This document shows positions 24,001-37,740 of a stretch of DNA of 64,000 nt, one piece after another. The DNA is from Enoplosus armatus (lineage: Eukaryota > Chordata > Actinopteri > Centrarchiformes > Enoplosidae). The stretch's first letter is position 1. Every line of letters starts with the position of its first letter. A model generated the notes under the pieces. The model made no database searches, was not told the DNA's origin, and worked only from the letters and a program-made list of their open reading frames with translations. The position numbers and the translations under genes are program-made. The stretch covers positions 5,732,001-5,796,000 of the forward strand of contig NC_092193.1 in assembly GCF_043641665.1 (NCBI RefSeq). Direction: 5' to 3'.

Positions 24001-27000
24001 TTTTCAAAATTACAAACAACAACCATTTCACCTCCTTGTTTATCCTAATTCTGCATCACACATCCGAAACCAAATGCTCATGAATGTGTAATCAAACTTA
24101 ATGAACCTCAGACATCCAATCTCCCTCTCCAGCCAAATGAACCCTCCTCTCCCAGGACCTGGAATGTTAACTTCATTCATAGCAATGCTAATTCCAAGGC
24201 TGTGCAGCCCAGCATGGCGTGACAAATGAATATTCCTCAGCTAACTCTTCTGAACAAACACTGGCAAGCCAAGAGGAAACAGGCCCTATTATCATTTCAC
24301 CATTCAGGCCTATAAATCCTTTATTTACAGATACAGGACAAAGACAAGACGTGCTCCAGTAAAAGTCGTTTGAAATCCTTTATATCTATAACACGTAAAT
24401 CCTTTCTTTCTGGAATCCTGGAGTCAAATCAAGCGATTTACCTTAAGGTTTAGTGTGTCAGAAGAAGAAGAATCAGAGACTCTGAGTTAGTAATTGCAAG
24501 GCAGAGGATTCACTTTATCTGGCTGAGTTATTTGAGCTGGAGCTAATGTAATTCTGTAAAGGAATGAGCATTGAGGGACATGGAGTGGAAGAGAAAAAGG
24601 AGAGACTGTGTAAGATCTGGGACAACTTTATAGTCTGTGCGTTAGACCCATAATAATCCCAGCTCAGCACAAATTCAATCAAATTCAAGGAAAATCTCGA
24701 AAAGAGAAAAAGTTTAGCGACAGACATTTTTGTATGACATGCTAGGCGTATTACTGTATATCTGTCATTTATCATAAAAAAGCAGAGAAAAATAATGCAT
24801 TATCCTCACACCATTGAACATTTTGAGACACCCACACATCACTACAAACATGATAATATTCCACCTACTGTATAATCAATTCAAACCTTAACCCACGTTT
24901 TGTATTCATATTTATTTGCAAAACACAGAGGTAAGAGCAAGTTCACAACAGCTGATTACTTTTCAACATATAAACGAAACAAGTCACAAAAATATTGTTG
25001 AATATGTCTCCAACTGAGTGTCTCCATGTTTTATTTACATAATGAATGTGCGCACATGTACTTTGCTGCATATTTATTTCACCATCTGCAATGACCCACC
25101 TGCTGAGAATATCCTCTAAACATGGGGTTTATGGCTTTGATCCCCTGGAACAAGTTGGTTGGGACCACGTAGGAGGGTCTGCAATGTGACAAAACACAGC
25201 CTGCTGAACAAGTATTGTAATACACAATATCACAATAACTTATTATAATCTTGTGTGGTGTAGAAATTAAGACAAGCTGCTACAGAAATGCGACTCAGGT
25301 TTGGCTGTGGATGTTGAGTTTAACAGCAAAGCTACAGAACTACTGTGTCGCTCTGGAGTCATATTCTAAACATGGGAAGATAATGAAAGTGACCACTGAA
25401 TTATGAAATCCACTGTGGCTTGTGGGCAAGTTTATATGCTGTTTCAAGTCAAAGAGGAATGATCCAAACAACAACTAAAAAAGTGACAAACGCCTACCTG
25501 TTCTTGTGCCAAAGATCTGACACTAGTTTCTGGTAGCTTTTGCAGAGCGCAGGCTTCTTGTCCGTCCTCACCATGCCGCCACATTCAAGAAAGAACTGTG
25601 TCAAGGGCGGGCTGCAGTGGAAAGAGGGATAAATATATCATATGTGGGCACAAAGCAAGCTTTTACTGAATATCTGCCCCTTGACAGATTGATTACTATA
25701 ACCAAAAAGCTTGCAATGCTGTGGCTAATTCGGAAAAACCCCCACATAATCCTCCATAAATCCAAGAAACAACGATAAAATTCAGAAGTACAAAATAATA
25801 GGAGAAGTTTCAGTTCAGCATTTCTACATGATGCTGTCTTCTGCCTGTGTTTTTGTTTCATTTTGTTTCATTAAAGTCATATTTCACTAATATCACAAAT
25901 TCCCAGAGGTACTGTCTCATGCAAGAAAACTCTGCACGCAGCTGAAAGTTGAAGGACATCGGAAATAGCTGAAAAGAAAAACAGCTGAGGGGATTTCATT
26001 TGACGGATACAGAGTGGACAGGAATTTACAAGAAAGAGACAAACTACAGAATGAATAAGGCATGGAGTGTTCCCTTCCCTTGGCAGGAGAAAAGTCCTTC
26101 GAACTGAATAATGACCCGACAGTAACTGGAAGAAGCAGCGCTCACACAAACAGACATCAAAGGAAAGTTTCAGAAAAAGGTCCCTCCTTCCGCAGCTGCG
26201 TGACTCAGTTCCTCCTATTTTTGGAATGTGATTTAGATTGCAAATTTTGACCCACATCTTTTCCCATTTTGACTTCTATCCAGACTAGGCATCATCAGTT
26301 TAAATTAAATGTACCAGCCCATGGGTAGCTAGTATTAGAAAAGAGGAAGGGGTTTTCTGTGCTTCGCTGTTCCATGAAAAATAAAATAAAAAGTAAGAGG
26401 TACAAAGTAGGTAATAACGCGGCCTCAGGATCTGCAGCGGAACCCTAATTTAAGTGACCACACCAACAATCCAATCATAAAGAATGAATCAGAAGGATTG
26501 GAAATTAAATAAACAACAAAAACAAAACCAGCAGACTGGGAGAGAAACAGTAAAGGGAGACATAAAAAGACATGGTGGTAAAAGAAAAGTTGGGAGGAGG
26601 AGAAGAGACAGAAGAGGTTGGGAAAGAGTTGGTGTTCATTTGTAACACAAGACCCTACAGGGAACTACAAAAGGCCATTTCTTCCATCTCAAATGGTGCA
26701 CTGCAGCAATTTTCACTCAGCCGTCACTCTCCCAAATGAGCATTGCCATAGTCGTTTTTTTCACAGTCAACAAGAACCAGGCAGTGAATAAAACAGCAAA
26801 TGGCTACTGAAATGAAGTAGTGAGTGTGAAGGGCACTGTCAGGGAGGGAGGTGATGTAGGGTAGACAGGTAGATGTGGGGACAGAAGGCAGGTTAACAGA
26901 GGTCTCACCAGTTGGACAGGGCCTGGAGGGCAGCGTTCATGTAGCAGGTGTTGCCTATGTTCTTCAGTCCTGTCAGGCCTGAGGGAGACAGAACACACCG

Positions 27001-30000
27001 GGGAAATTAAAACAAGCCACTCATCAAAAGCCTGTACATTTTGATGGCAGCCAGAAAGCCTCTACATTGTTATAGAGATCCATTCCATTTCTAAGATTGA
27101 CATTTCACACCAGGAGCAGAAAATGTGGCTACCTGGTGTATTTTAAATCAGCCACTGCCAATGGACTCAAATGTTATTTTTATGACTAAAGCAGAGATAC
27201 GTAACCCGACCCCCACGACAATTAACATGAATGGATTTGTCACTCCTATTATTATTCTTTGTCTTACTTCTATTTGGGTATTATTGTGCTATCAGTTTTG
27301 GAGTACAGTTACCACAATGCTTTGAGGGATGAAAGTAATGTTTCCATGGATTCAATGAGTTATGAGCTGTTGGCACCATTAAAAGTATGCCAAATTAACT
27401 ACTAGCAGTTCCTGTTTGCAATGTACCCATGGATGTATTACAATTATGAGTGGATTAATTTGATACTGAAGAAAACTTAAAAACAAGATGATTCTCAGGC
27501 AAGTTCTGCAGTTGTAAGAGCTTTTTTTCTACGATTTCAAAGAAGATTCATAACATTTATTCGCAGTGGACACTGGAGATAATGACAATCCTCAGAAAGT
27601 GAGTCAGTGACTCCGCATATTGTGGCTATCAGGTTAAAGAAGCTAAACTGCCACCATGAGCTCCAACTGTTGACCACGTTGATAAGCAGCCATTCACCTC
27701 ACACAGGATCCTTGCCTCACGTCTCTCCCTCAGCGCCCCATCTGCAACTCTCCTTCAACTCTGGGGAGGTGCGCCTCACTGTTTGAAAACCTCTGATCTT
27801 ATGTGACCAGTCTTACAAAGCTTATTTACTCCACCTCCTGATCATATGATCTGTATTTGTGACAAAAATAACGAAGGCAGTGACTGGTGCCAAAGCCTGA
27901 GCTGCACCACATGAGGTTTAACATAACATATGCTGTTTGGTGGAGCCTGTATGTGTCTCACAGCACTGACTGAAAACATTATTCACATTGGTGGCTCCAG
28001 TGGGACCGAAGCCCTCAACACTGAAGTGTTAGTGCTTGGCTCAACTTACTGAGCTACACAGGAGTGGCCTGTAGTCCTGCTTAGGGACTGTGTGGGGCTT
28101 TCTGTTGCCTGTAGTTTTGGCGGCGTCAGTCTTTGTCGGCGGCTGCATGTGACAAAACTGTTTCATATTCACAGCTGTGTGTAAATCGTTGGCTAGTTTG
28201 TTTTGTTTGTCTTTTGAATGATGTTTTGGATGTTGGCTATAGTTTTCATGGTGTGTTCAAGTTCAACTATTAACAGAAGACTTGAGGTAGAATGAGGCAA
28301 CCCATCAGTTGGTGTTCGTCAGCCCCGGTACTTTGAAGTCTGGTGTGTCAGGGTCTTTAAAAACACTCGTCTGACCCATTTACTGCTCTTATTAATTCAA
28401 ATCATAACCTGTGCTTTGAACTAAACTGAGCTCCTGTGTTTAAGATTTAACCTCAAATCATCCATGCAACGTTCATTTTTTAATTACATTTTTTTTATTA
28501 AGATTTAGCCAGCTCGCTGACTTCAAAAGTACATGATTTTAATTATTAAAACGCTAATCTGGGCAAGAAACATGTGTCAGCATGCAGCAGCACTGTAACT
28601 GTAGATTAGAACATTTTATCTGATATGAACAACTAGCATTGTGTTGACATCATATTTCTGTCAATATAATGAGTCAACAGCATTTTAATAACTTAAAAAC
28701 TTCCTAAAACTAACTAATTATGTGTGTCTTTCATGTGGTTGTGAGCTGACCTCTGGCACGCAGGTCATCCTCCTCCTCTGTCTCCATGTCCAGGTCTTCA
28801 CAGCCTCCATTAGGGGGCACTCTCAGAGAGGTTGGGCTCCCAGGGGCCCTGCTGTTATCCTGGAGAAACACACAAACAGACCTCACCGTAAAACTCTTAT
28901 CTAGTAAATGAATAACCAAAAACAATTTGACTGTCACTCAAGATAGACTGGTGGAAACTGTTATCGTACAACTCTGCCAGTATGACAGGAGAGCACATAG
29001 TTAGGTAAGTAAGCGATTATGCAGTAAACATGCAATGTAAACCTGTCTATTCAGACAACATAGACTTGCAAAAAGAATGCATTAAATCTAAATTCAGGAA
29101 TTTGAATTTCTTCACTTGACAATATTAAGACAATAAAACACGATGCTATAGGTGTGAGGGGGACCTGGCTCTCACCTGCCCAGCACTCTGTGGAGAGGGG
29201 AGGGGTTTGCTGTTGGGGTGGGGAGAGTGGGGACCTAGTTTACGCTCCAGGAAAACCTCCTTGCCGCAGGCGTAGCACCACACCCGAAGCGTGGTCAGGT
29301 TCACTGTGAGGTTGTGCCTCGTCTCCTGCACACAAAGTTGTTCAAGAAAAATAAATAGACGCATCAGACCGTACAAACAAGAAGACAATGTTATTTATCC
29401 AAGAACAGCTGATAAAGCACATGTGCGCTTTCTTATCAACGAGACGCTTCTTAATCACAATCTACCAATCAGCATCTCATTAGACAATCAACAGGTTGCT
29501 TTTGCTCTTATATAACGAATACAGGTGTGCCTGCTGGCGGCTAGGTCTGCCTGATCTACGGTGTACAAATAAACCTATATGATGAATTCTGGCAGCTGCT
29601 CACAGTCCAGCTGAACAAAATGTTTTCAGCCCAAATAAGGTAATATCAGATCCTATCTCTTTCTGTCCAATAAATAACAATCCGTTACTGTGGTCTAGTT
29701 TATATCACTGACAAAATGTCAGTGTTATGTCCTGACCAAAAGTAGTACAAATTACTCTGACTTTTTTTTAACTATTGCAGTTCTCATTTCAGGTGAAATT
29801 GCCATCTCCTATCATGTAAACAAGACATTAAGACTCTAGTCAACAAATATTTCATTGAATAATCTGCTGATTACTGTCAATTAATCCTTTCTTTCAATAA
29901 ATATCCGAAAATTGTGAAAAATGCCCAACTCAATTTCCTATTTTACATTTTCAAATTGCACATTTTGTCCGACCACAAGACATTCAGTTCATCATAAGAA

Positions 30001-33000
30001 GGCACTTGTGCTTGAAAAGTGTCTTTACAATATTCAGTCTACCTAATCAATGTTTTTACTTCACTTCTTAATAACAAGTATATTCCTGAGAAGCTTGCAT
30101 TCAACACTAGCACTCACTTAAACAACATCAACCTCCTCACCCTCCGAAATATGAAAACAAAGCCTTGAATACACTACTCACTACTGTGTCTAAAGTTGTA
30201 TTTTTGAGATTTTGGACACAAGTTCTGAACAAATCAGGTTACAGGTTTAGGTGGGGTTGCAGCAGGGCAAACTTTTGCAGCTGTGGAAACATGGCCGAGT
30301 TCTGCTGACCCACTGATGCTCTGACAAACACCAGCAGCCTGGCAGGTCGACAGGAGACGGAACGTGAGCAGCCGCCGAGCAGCAGACCCTGCATTATTCA
30401 TCAGGGCTGCATTAGCCTTCACACAGCGGGGCAGAGCAGAGCTGGCAGAGGGGGCACACCAGACTGAGCACAGCCATGAAACTCCCAAGCTTAAATAATT
30501 TATGAAGGAAAGTATACCAGTTAGGCCATTAATAACAAGCTGGATTTGTAGGGCTCAGAGGATGTTTTTACCAGCCCACATAATGTTTTGTATTACAATT
30601 AACAGTTTTGTAGCTTTCATAGTGATCATTTGTTATGTTGATTTACTTCTGGTCTGCTAAAATGTTCAACGCAACACCTTAAAAACAACATTGTATTCAA
30701 GCAAAGCAAATCCTCAGTGCTCCTTCCACACACACACTCACACACAGAATAATCCTTGAGAAATGATGCAAAACAGTCAGAGCGTGTCAGCAACTCATAT
30801 TATGCTCACAAATACTATCCAAATATAAACACTGCAAAACATTTGTGATGTTGCAGCACCAGCTTAGATTCACCACCTGCTTCATCTGCAGATGAAGGTT
30901 GAGTCTGGTTTTGTCTGCAAAATAATGTCTGCTCTCTAGCCTTAAGCACACAAGACATCCCTGACCGAAATCAATAAGTAATAAGAAGCGCCAGCGGCCG
31001 CTATTCTTCCCGGGGATTCTGTATGGGGATTTGCACAAATACATGTAAAACCGCTCAAGAACTGATCAACACATCTGGTATTTTAAGGTATACTGGTAGA
31101 CCAAAAGCAACTGTCAGGCTGTGGTAACTTTCCAATCCCTTATCAGCAATATGAGGAAGGACTTGCAAAGTTTACCATTGCTAGAATTGGCTTCAGAAGT
31201 CCTTGTTGGTACATAATGATGTTTGAAATACAATCTACATGTAAATACTAATTATGTGTCCCATTTGGTTACCAAAAGTACACGCAGAAGTGGAGCTAAA
31301 ACTTCTGAAATTAGCTGATCCAGCTGCAACTTCCAACTCAACACTTTGAAACAGTCACTCATGTTTACATTCACATATTAATGCTCGATCTGATCCAACA
31401 ACAGTCTTTCTCATTGCACAGTCAAGAGATTAAAATGTTTCCCTCCCCTCAGGGCCTCCAAAGCACTAATTAAGCATGGCCTTCTTTCTTACAAGTCTTA
31501 AAGATGGCTTCCACTCAACACAAAAGGCGGCTGGCGAGCTGCACAGACAGATGTACTGGATAAGCGGATGGATACAAAAGCCAGTGATGATATCATTTAA
31601 AATAAGTCAGCTAATATTACATTTCTTTACCAGCACACTCTCTATCCAAAATGGGTCTTTCATCTGGGTGGAGAGCTCTAAATTTTGAAGAGGTTTGCAC
31701 TTGAACAGACCCTTTCTGGACAATGGTTTGAGCAGCTATGAGCAAGACACTAACAGGCAGAGCAAATTACATGTTTGCTTTCATATTCCTCTCCTTCTAA
31801 CCCCACTTGGCCCTGACGTGCTGGAGGAAAAGCCTTAGTCAACACTGGGAACACCAGAGGCTGAGTAAAGCTTCAGAGCAGCCAGGAGGGGCAGATACTA
31901 CCATGGAACTGACAGTACCACTGAATCTCCCCCACCTCCCTGAGGAATGGCAATTAATAATGGATGTGGCTGAATGTGGAGGTGTAGGCAGACAGAGCTG
32001 GTTTTGATGGTTTTTAACAATTTGTGCACTTCAAAAGCTAAAAGGTGCACGTGCTGGCTTTTAGATCGTGGAGAGAAAAATGTTAAAAATAAAGCTGTGT
32101 TGGAGCCAGTTTTATTCCGAGTCGTGGCTCCTGGGACTCTGAAGTGGTACTCCTGGTCCTGTCCTGCCATATGTGCCTCCTCTGCTTCTCTACTGACACA
32201 TCCACTCCTCTTTTGGTTACATCTTTTTATTCAACATCACAGTCAAAACTTCCTCAGGGTATCAGTATAAGGTCTGAGGTCTCTCACCTGCGAGTGCACA
32301 GTGCTGTGGTCCGTGTGAGATTCTCCACAGCCCACATATGCACAGCCATTCTGAAGAGGAAAAACAAACAGAGGTTGCAACGTGTTTCAAGTATTTCAAA
32401 CATGTCAAATCAACGTTTTTATTCCCTGGTGTCTTACCTCCAAACATGCCCACAAATTTGGTCCTCCAACTTTACAGTCTTGGCACTGGCCCTAGAAAAA
32501 TATGACGACAGTCAGGTTAGAGTCACGTGTTTTAAAATGAAAATCAACAAGGCAGCGGCCAAGTTCAATAACAGACAGAAAGACTATTATACTATGTCAA
32601 AAATTAGGCTTTATATTCAGACTTGGTAAAATGATACAAAAGGTTCACCGAGTTTAAGACTTTTAAGACCTTTTTAACACCACAGAGAATGCAACTTAAT
32701 ACCTGTTTCACGATCACAGTCGACATAGTATGAAGTATGAAAGTACGATGAAAATAATTGATCAAATTAATGAGACCTGGACCCCAATAAGCGGCATAAA
32801 ATAGATGGATGGATTAACCAATAAAAAAATTATTAATTAATTTAAGAATTAATTAAATTGAGCCGAAGACTGTCACTACTGCTTGCTACTGTAGCCTGCA
32901 CCAGTGACTGTGTTAGCTACAGGTCTGATGGTGCTGACTGAAACTCCACATAAAGGAATTCAACAGCCTCCACAATAATCCCACTTTTAGTTTATAAGTG

Positions 33001-33342
33001 TGTAACATCTCCTGACAGCCAGCAAACAGATAAGAAAACATTTTACAACTAACATTACTGCCCACAGCAGGTAAGAGAAAATATTAAAGCCTTTGAAATT
33101 TTAATTTAAGACTTTTTAAAACCTTCTAAGAGAAAACTGATTTCAAAGCTTTTTAAGTCTTTCCAAGACCTGCAGATATCCTGTTATCAAAAGATTTAAA
33201 TAAGAGTGGTAAGTTATGAATAGGGCAGTGGGCAGGGTCATGATGGAAGGTCACTCACATGGGATTTCTGAATGAGTTCCTCCTTGGTGATCTCCCCCAC
33301 GCAGTCCAGGTGGGGGCAGTCACAGCTGGATGCCGGCGGCAT
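17146..33342 (-). CDS. usp33: usp33, ubiquitin carboxyl-terminal hydrolase 33
   Basis: USP33 removes ubiquitin from substrates (in mammals, the Slit receptor ROBO1, beta-arrestins, CCP110 and others) and acts in the cytosol, the secretory pathway and at centrosomes. I traced 23 phase-consistent coding exons totalling 2,736 nt with stop, about 911 aa, equal to a known human isoform length. Domain order is ZnF-UBP (about 5-100), USP catalytic core (about 153-680, split by a long acidic insert), then two DUSP domains (about 690-775 and 785-885). The catalytic Cys is residue 165 in GNTCY and the His is residue 642 in GHYIAYC; the FDD motif follows at 658-660. It ends [11 protein letters not shown] like human [11 protein letters not shown]. 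The start [13 protein letters not shown] is chosen because it follows a clean 5' UTR acceptor and aligns with human CPHLD. USP20 is the close paralogue; the C-terminus and acidic insert favour USP33. Confidence 0.95.
18556..18706. repeat. Polypurine tract
   Basis: About 150 bp of almost pure G/A on the plus strand, including a G run at 18645-18654, directly follows the usp33 exon at 18449-18551. On the transcribed strand it is a pyrimidine tract upstream of that exon's acceptor, so it may simply extend the polypyrimidine signal. Confidence 0.8.
18836..18930. repeat. (CA)n microsatellite
   Basis: A run of CA dinucleotides with minor interruptions (CT, CCC) covers about 95 bp, with an uninterrupted core at 18872-18929. 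It lies in the usp33 intron between the exons ending VR and starting LNKAF. It is expected to be polymorphic and can adopt Z-DNA. Confidence 0.97.
19857..20005. repeat. MITE fragment related to 13528-13844
   Basis: The block ends AGCCAAAAAGATTGGGAATC at 19973-19992, matching the right end of the element at 13528-13844 and the fragment near 8281. It also contains CAATGAAACAATCCAATAAG. A 15-C homopolymer lies just before it (19788-19802). The left boundary is not clear. It lies in the usp33 intron between the two exons coding for the first DUSP domain. Confidence 0.45.
21234..28859 (-). CDS. usp33: usp33 coding exons 5-17: USP catalytic core
   Basis: Exons are 28751-28859, 26909-26978, 25498-25611, 25100-25178, 23330-23774, 23075-23203, 22815-22930, 22296-22468, 22101-22171, 21986-22019, 21815-21860, 21523-21703 and 21234-21360. 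Exon 6 holds the Cys box ([20 protein letters not shown]). Exon 9 (445 nt) opens with [20 protein letters not shown] and then codes for a fast-evolving acidic, Ser-rich insert. Exons 13-15 hold the finger CxxC motifs (YSCEKCKK) and [19 protein letters not shown]. Exons 16-17 hold the His box (GHYIAYC) and [15 protein letters not shown]. Two exons are very short (34 and 46 nt). The eight residues FVVSCxPS found before WFWGPVV in human isoform 1 and USP20 are not encoded. Confidence 0.92.
23775..25099 (-). other. usp33: usp33 intron between the Cys-box and acidic-insert exons
   Basis: This 1.3 kb intron separates exon 8 (ending RGYSQQ) from exon 9 (starting DSQEFLRC). It is AT-rich with no repeat, RNA gene or alternative exon that I can support. 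Confidence 0.5.
26979..32287 (-). other. usp33: usp33 introns around the ZnF-UBP exons
   Basis: The long gaps are 26979-28750 (1.8 kb) and 29326-32287 (3.0 kb), interrupted by exons 28751-28859 and 29176-29325. They look like ordinary intron sequence. Open frames near 30.2-30.5 kb and 31.8-32.2 kb have no recognisable content. Confidence 0.5.
29176..33342 (-). CDS. usp33: usp33 coding exons 1-4: ZnF-UBP domain
   Basis: Exons are 33259-33342 (start codon 33342-33340), 32438-32491, 32288-32350 and 29176-29325. They encode the zinc-finger UBP fold that binds free ubiquitin tails: [48 protein letters not shown] and [20 protein letters not shown]. The spaced Cys/His ligands (C9, H11, C31, C34, C54, H61, H65, H71, C84/C87 region) are kept, so zinc binding is expected. 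All junctions here are phase 0. Exon 1 extends upstream to the acceptor at 33357 as 5' UTR. Confidence 0.93.
32765..32820. repeat. Short interspersed repeat end (GATGGATGGATT)
   Basis: ACCCCAATAAGCGGCATAAA followed by ATAGATGGATGGATT resembles the common fish repeat end AAGCGGTAGAAAATGGATGG plus ATGG units. Only this tail is recognised; upstream sequence is not clearly repetitive. It lies in the usp33 intron between coding exons 1 and 2. Confidence 0.5.
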
Positions 33343-33357
33343 CTCTCACCTTCAGGT

Positions 33358-36300
33358 CTGAGAGAGACAGAGAGAGATGGAGGACCTTCAGTACACAACT
33401 TGCATTTTAAGTCAGGTTACTACCGGAGTTCCTATTTATAAAACAATGCAGGACTTCTTGTTTTAGAAGAATGTTTATCGACTCCACATCTGCTACTTGA
33501 TAGAGTAATAGGAGAAAAGAACAACACAGAGGACAAGTAAAACAGTCAGGCTACTGTAACCTGAATAACCACAACACAACATTTTTTCCATGCTTGCATG
33601 ACTGACAAATTCCTCTCACTGTCAGACACTGATGCACCAAGCACATCACACCACAGCTGTCAACAACTCATGTGGAGCAAGCGGTGTCTGAATGCCGTCG
33701 TCATAAATGATTTTACTGCTGATGATGCAGAAAAAAGCAGAGACTATTAGATGTATGAACAAGTTAGAACAAATCTTCTGCAAACGCAGCCCAAATGCTA
33801 ATCACCAAAGCTCAACCAGTGAATGTAAAAACATGTCTATCTTCATGTTAACTCCAGTGATTTTATTCCATTTCCCATGACAGCAAGGTATAAAAGGGTG
33901 GCCTGCTGGGAGACATGCTCTGCAAATGTGCACAAACGACGGTCATGCGGCCATGATACTGTATGCAAACACCTTATCCAAGTATCTGATCACTGTCTGC
34001 CATGCGTGCAGGTGCATCATCAACTGAACTTATGATTATAAACAATGTGTTGACAATCATCACTCAGTCAGTAGAGATGAGTGGCAGAAATGTTGAGGAA
34101 TCAAAGGCAGAAAAAAACTAATGTCCTCATTAGCTCTGGCTGGTAGCTCATTTTATGCTTTTATATACAGAAAAAAGGTAAAGCAGAATTTTGCCCCTTT
34201 TGGTCCACAAATACCTGTCTTTGTTCAGAGGAAGCAATTAATATTCTGATAATACATGAAGTGTTATTAGCATACTAACAATGTGTGTCAATGATTTCTA
34301 GTGTAGTTTTTAATTTAGGATGATTATCCCATCAAAAATGACTTCAGACCTTTATGATGAATTCTTACTGTACTTCTATTTTTCAGTATGTATGAAAAGA
34401 GGAAGATCGCCAGCTACCAGACAAGATGTACAAGCCCTGCACAGTGGGATGACAGGAAACCACTGGAGGTTTTTTCTAATATCAGGCTTCTTGAGAAGGC
34501 CACAGCCCCATCTCCTCCACAAATGGAAACAAGGCTCATGCACTGCCTCAGATGGCCCTTAGGGGAGCAGGGGATTCGCTTGTCGGTGATAGAGGACATG
34601 GGTTACGTGGGGTCTGTCTATCAAGAGTCCTGTATTTGAAGAACTGTTGCATCATTAAACAAACAACTGTCTGAGTGTGAGCAGAAATCATGTCTCTTAA
34701 GAGACTAACAAGCACAGTTTGGTTAATGCTTTTAAGACATCCTCTGAGGGGAACAGTTACATCTGTCAAAATAAAGCACCTTTTAAAAATGCAGTGAATG
34801 AATAGGTTAAAATGTAAGGAAAGAAAACTGGAAGTAAGAAATGACAGCATTCACTCTGCTGCATAATGAAAATAGCATACCAGCAAATGTATTCCAGCAG
34901 TCACTGCAGCTGTTAATAGTTCACTCTTTATCTATACTATACTGTAATAACGCTCATTAAAAACAAGATTGATCATAGTGACAAAGCCTCTTTGTCTTTT
35001 TGAGCAACTTTCTCAGGCTTGAAAGGTCTCTTCAGACCTCAGACTTGTAATGTCAATATGTCTGTCACCCACACACACCACATCATTAAATGTGTGACCA
35101 CTTTGCCTGTGGCAAGACTACAAAGCATGTGGATCTTGTTAGAGGTTGCACATTGACTTTCAGGCTTTCAAGGAGTGTTCATGTGTCAATGGCATGACGA
35201 CAGCAGAGCCTAGGCCACAGCTCTCTACTGTGCTGCAAGTGATTCAGCACATTTAAGCCACACCAACATGGGAAAAAAGCACTTGCCCTGAGGGTCACAG
35301 CATACACCAACCGTCTTCAGACCTAAGATGCACAGCTTTGGCTTGCAAATAAACATATAAGACGGCCGACAAGAGCAAATGTATGAGGAAAAGCACACAA
35401 AACATCACACCACCTGATACTGTGTATGTTCATGATTGATCAAGTGATCATTTGGTTGATTCGGGGCAAGGCAATGATATTACTCTGCAGCGCAAAGATG
35501 TGGATGCACACACACCATGTATCCTAACAACAGGTCAAGTGGGAGATCAGCATGTTCGTGTTCAGTCTCACACAAGTCTGTTGCCTGTTTCCTCACCTCA
35601 TCAATGCTCTCTGTGACTCTATTTCAAACTGGTTTACATAATTTAGAGTGAAGTGTAAATAAATCCAAAACAAACTGATAAGAGGTCAACTACAGTTATA
35701 TTTGTGTTACAGGCTCCTATAGTTCCCCTGAACCTGACCTGAAGAGGTGAAATGAACAAACTCACTGTGCTTCAAATAGTAAACACTTACTATCACAGCT
35801 AATAGTTAATAACCAGGAAAATCGAATTAGCCGGGGGTTTCACTGTCAAGCCATCGGCTTTTACGCACGACTGGTGAAGGACAGAATATTCTAACTCTTT
35901 CACCATCACAAAGAAGCCTCACCCTATCACTGTCTTCACAACCATCATAATTACTATCCAGGAGGTTTAATTCTGCACAAAGAAGGAGGTACAGTCAGGG
36001 TGGGGCGTTGACACAAACCAGGCAGTGCACATGAGACCGAGGCTGCCAGATTCTGTGTTATCCTATTTAACCATAACACTAATAATAATAATACTACTAC
36101 GTTAACATTGCAAGGCACAACATTAGTAAACTCAAGTACCCTAACAGCACAGTTTAGCAAGTAGATCATCCAGGGTAGCATTAGCCATCATGTTGAAAAC
36201 GTAACGTTACCTTGCAATATACTGCCCGCTACGACAGAACGATGTTTTTAGCAAACTAGCAACCAACTTATTTCGGTCAGGTTTTCAGCTAATTAGCCAA

Positions 36301-36713
36301 TTTAATCTGTGGTAGACAGCGTACGTTACAGATAAGTGTGGCTTTGGCCTTGTCCACTGCTCAGATTGAGCTGTCAAACCCAGGCGAGGCGTTGACAGCG
36401 TCACAGGCTGACTAGCAACCTTTAGCTGTTAGCATTAGCCTCTTGGTCATCAAATCGATCTATTGCTTTCAAAGCTATCCACAACACTTGTACTAGCGTA
36501 AAAAGCAAGCAGTGTGTAGATTTGGCCACATAAGATAACGCTGGAGTTAGACGGTTTGCTATTGATAACCATCTCTCTGGTCACATGCTAGCTAATGGTA
36601 GCCAGCTAACGCTCCTGTATTACATGATCATCACCGACGATCCCACAGTGACTACACCAGAGTCAGCAGCAGCTAGCTAGCATCCAAAAAATAATGTTAG
36701 CCTCGACCCTTAC
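33358..36713 (-). other. usp33: usp33 intron 1 (3.4 kb)
   Basis: This is non-coding, AT-rich sequence between the 5' UTR exon and the start-codon exon. Open frames of 60-100 codons near 34.3-34.9 kb show no family signature. No repeat or RNA gene was recognised. Confidence 0.5.
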
Positions 36714-36895
36714 CTGCACGAAAAAAAGAGAAGACGTTTCTCTGGTAGATCCAATTGTTTTGATGTGTAAGACACAGATTCAGGCTGTATTTACAGACAT
36801 ATTTCAAAGGACGATTCTTCACATAAACGATAACCGTTCCTGTCTCTCGGCGTGGTTGCTAACGTTACAGCTGTCTCCGCCCCTTTCCGGTTAAA
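36714..36895 (-). promoter_or_regulatory. usp33: usp33 promoter and first non-coding exon
   Basis: A donor CAG|GTAAGG ends a candidate 5' UTR exon at 36714. Upstream (36876-36893) a GC box (GGGGCGGAG on the minus strand) and an ETS-like CCGGAAAG sit together, typical of a TATA-less housekeeping promoter. The exact start site is unknown. The 3.36 kb intron to 33357 follows. Confidence 0.6.
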
Positions 36896-37449
36896 AAAAA
36901 ATATAAACCCTCCCCGTCCTACTGTAAAGTACATTTGATTTTTTACGTTTATGCCCACTTTAAAATAATTATATTTATATAGTATCACAATGAGCCCAAT
37001 ATTAGCAACCATTAATTAGCTTGTGTTACACATTGTTGTTACTGACAGCAATGAAATACTTGCGTGACAAGACATGCTTAGCAGCAATGTATTCAATAAC
37101 AATGTGATTGACCTAATAACTATGAAATAGTTATTAATAGACAAAATGGGTAAATTAGCAAATACAAAGTGGTCACGTGGTGATGAAAATAGTAAGGGCA
37201 ATATACAGTAAACCCATCCCAAGCGCCATCTAGCGTGTAGAATTACCCTCTACATACATTTAACTAAATAATCCCATGACATCCTTTTAACATCAAAATG
37301 TGTTTTGAGGAATAGACATTTTAGGAAAATATTTATTTCTGTTTTGGGATTGATATTATTCCCTTCCTATATTTTTTAGTGATGTGTATTTAAAATGATT
37401 TTGGCTGCTTATTTGTAAGCTGACAGGAGGAAAACACAGAAAGTAAGAC

Positions 37450-37468
37450 GGGGGGGGGGGGGGGGGGG
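37450..37468. repeat. Poly-G run (19 nt)
   Basis: A 19-G homopolymer in the usp33/miga1 intergenic region, followed by loosely repeated AAGTCAAAA/AGATAATAAGTC words to about 37.74 kb. Homopolymer length is error-prone in assemblies. Confidence 0.9.
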
Positions 37469-37740
37469 TGATATCAACTTGGAAATAAGTAATTCTTCTG
37501 TAATAAACAATATTTCTTAAGATGTATGGAAGCCCAAGAAAAGAAATAAATTGATGACAAGAATGATAACAAAAGAAGTCAAAATTCTAAGATAGTAAGT
37601 CATAAACTCAAAAGTAAGATATTCTGAGTAATTTTATAAGATAATAAGTCAAAATGTTGTCGTAACCCATACCAAGTCAAAAGTATGACACAAAAAATAC
37701 TTTAAATTCTAATTATTAGATGAAGAGTCAAAAAGATTAG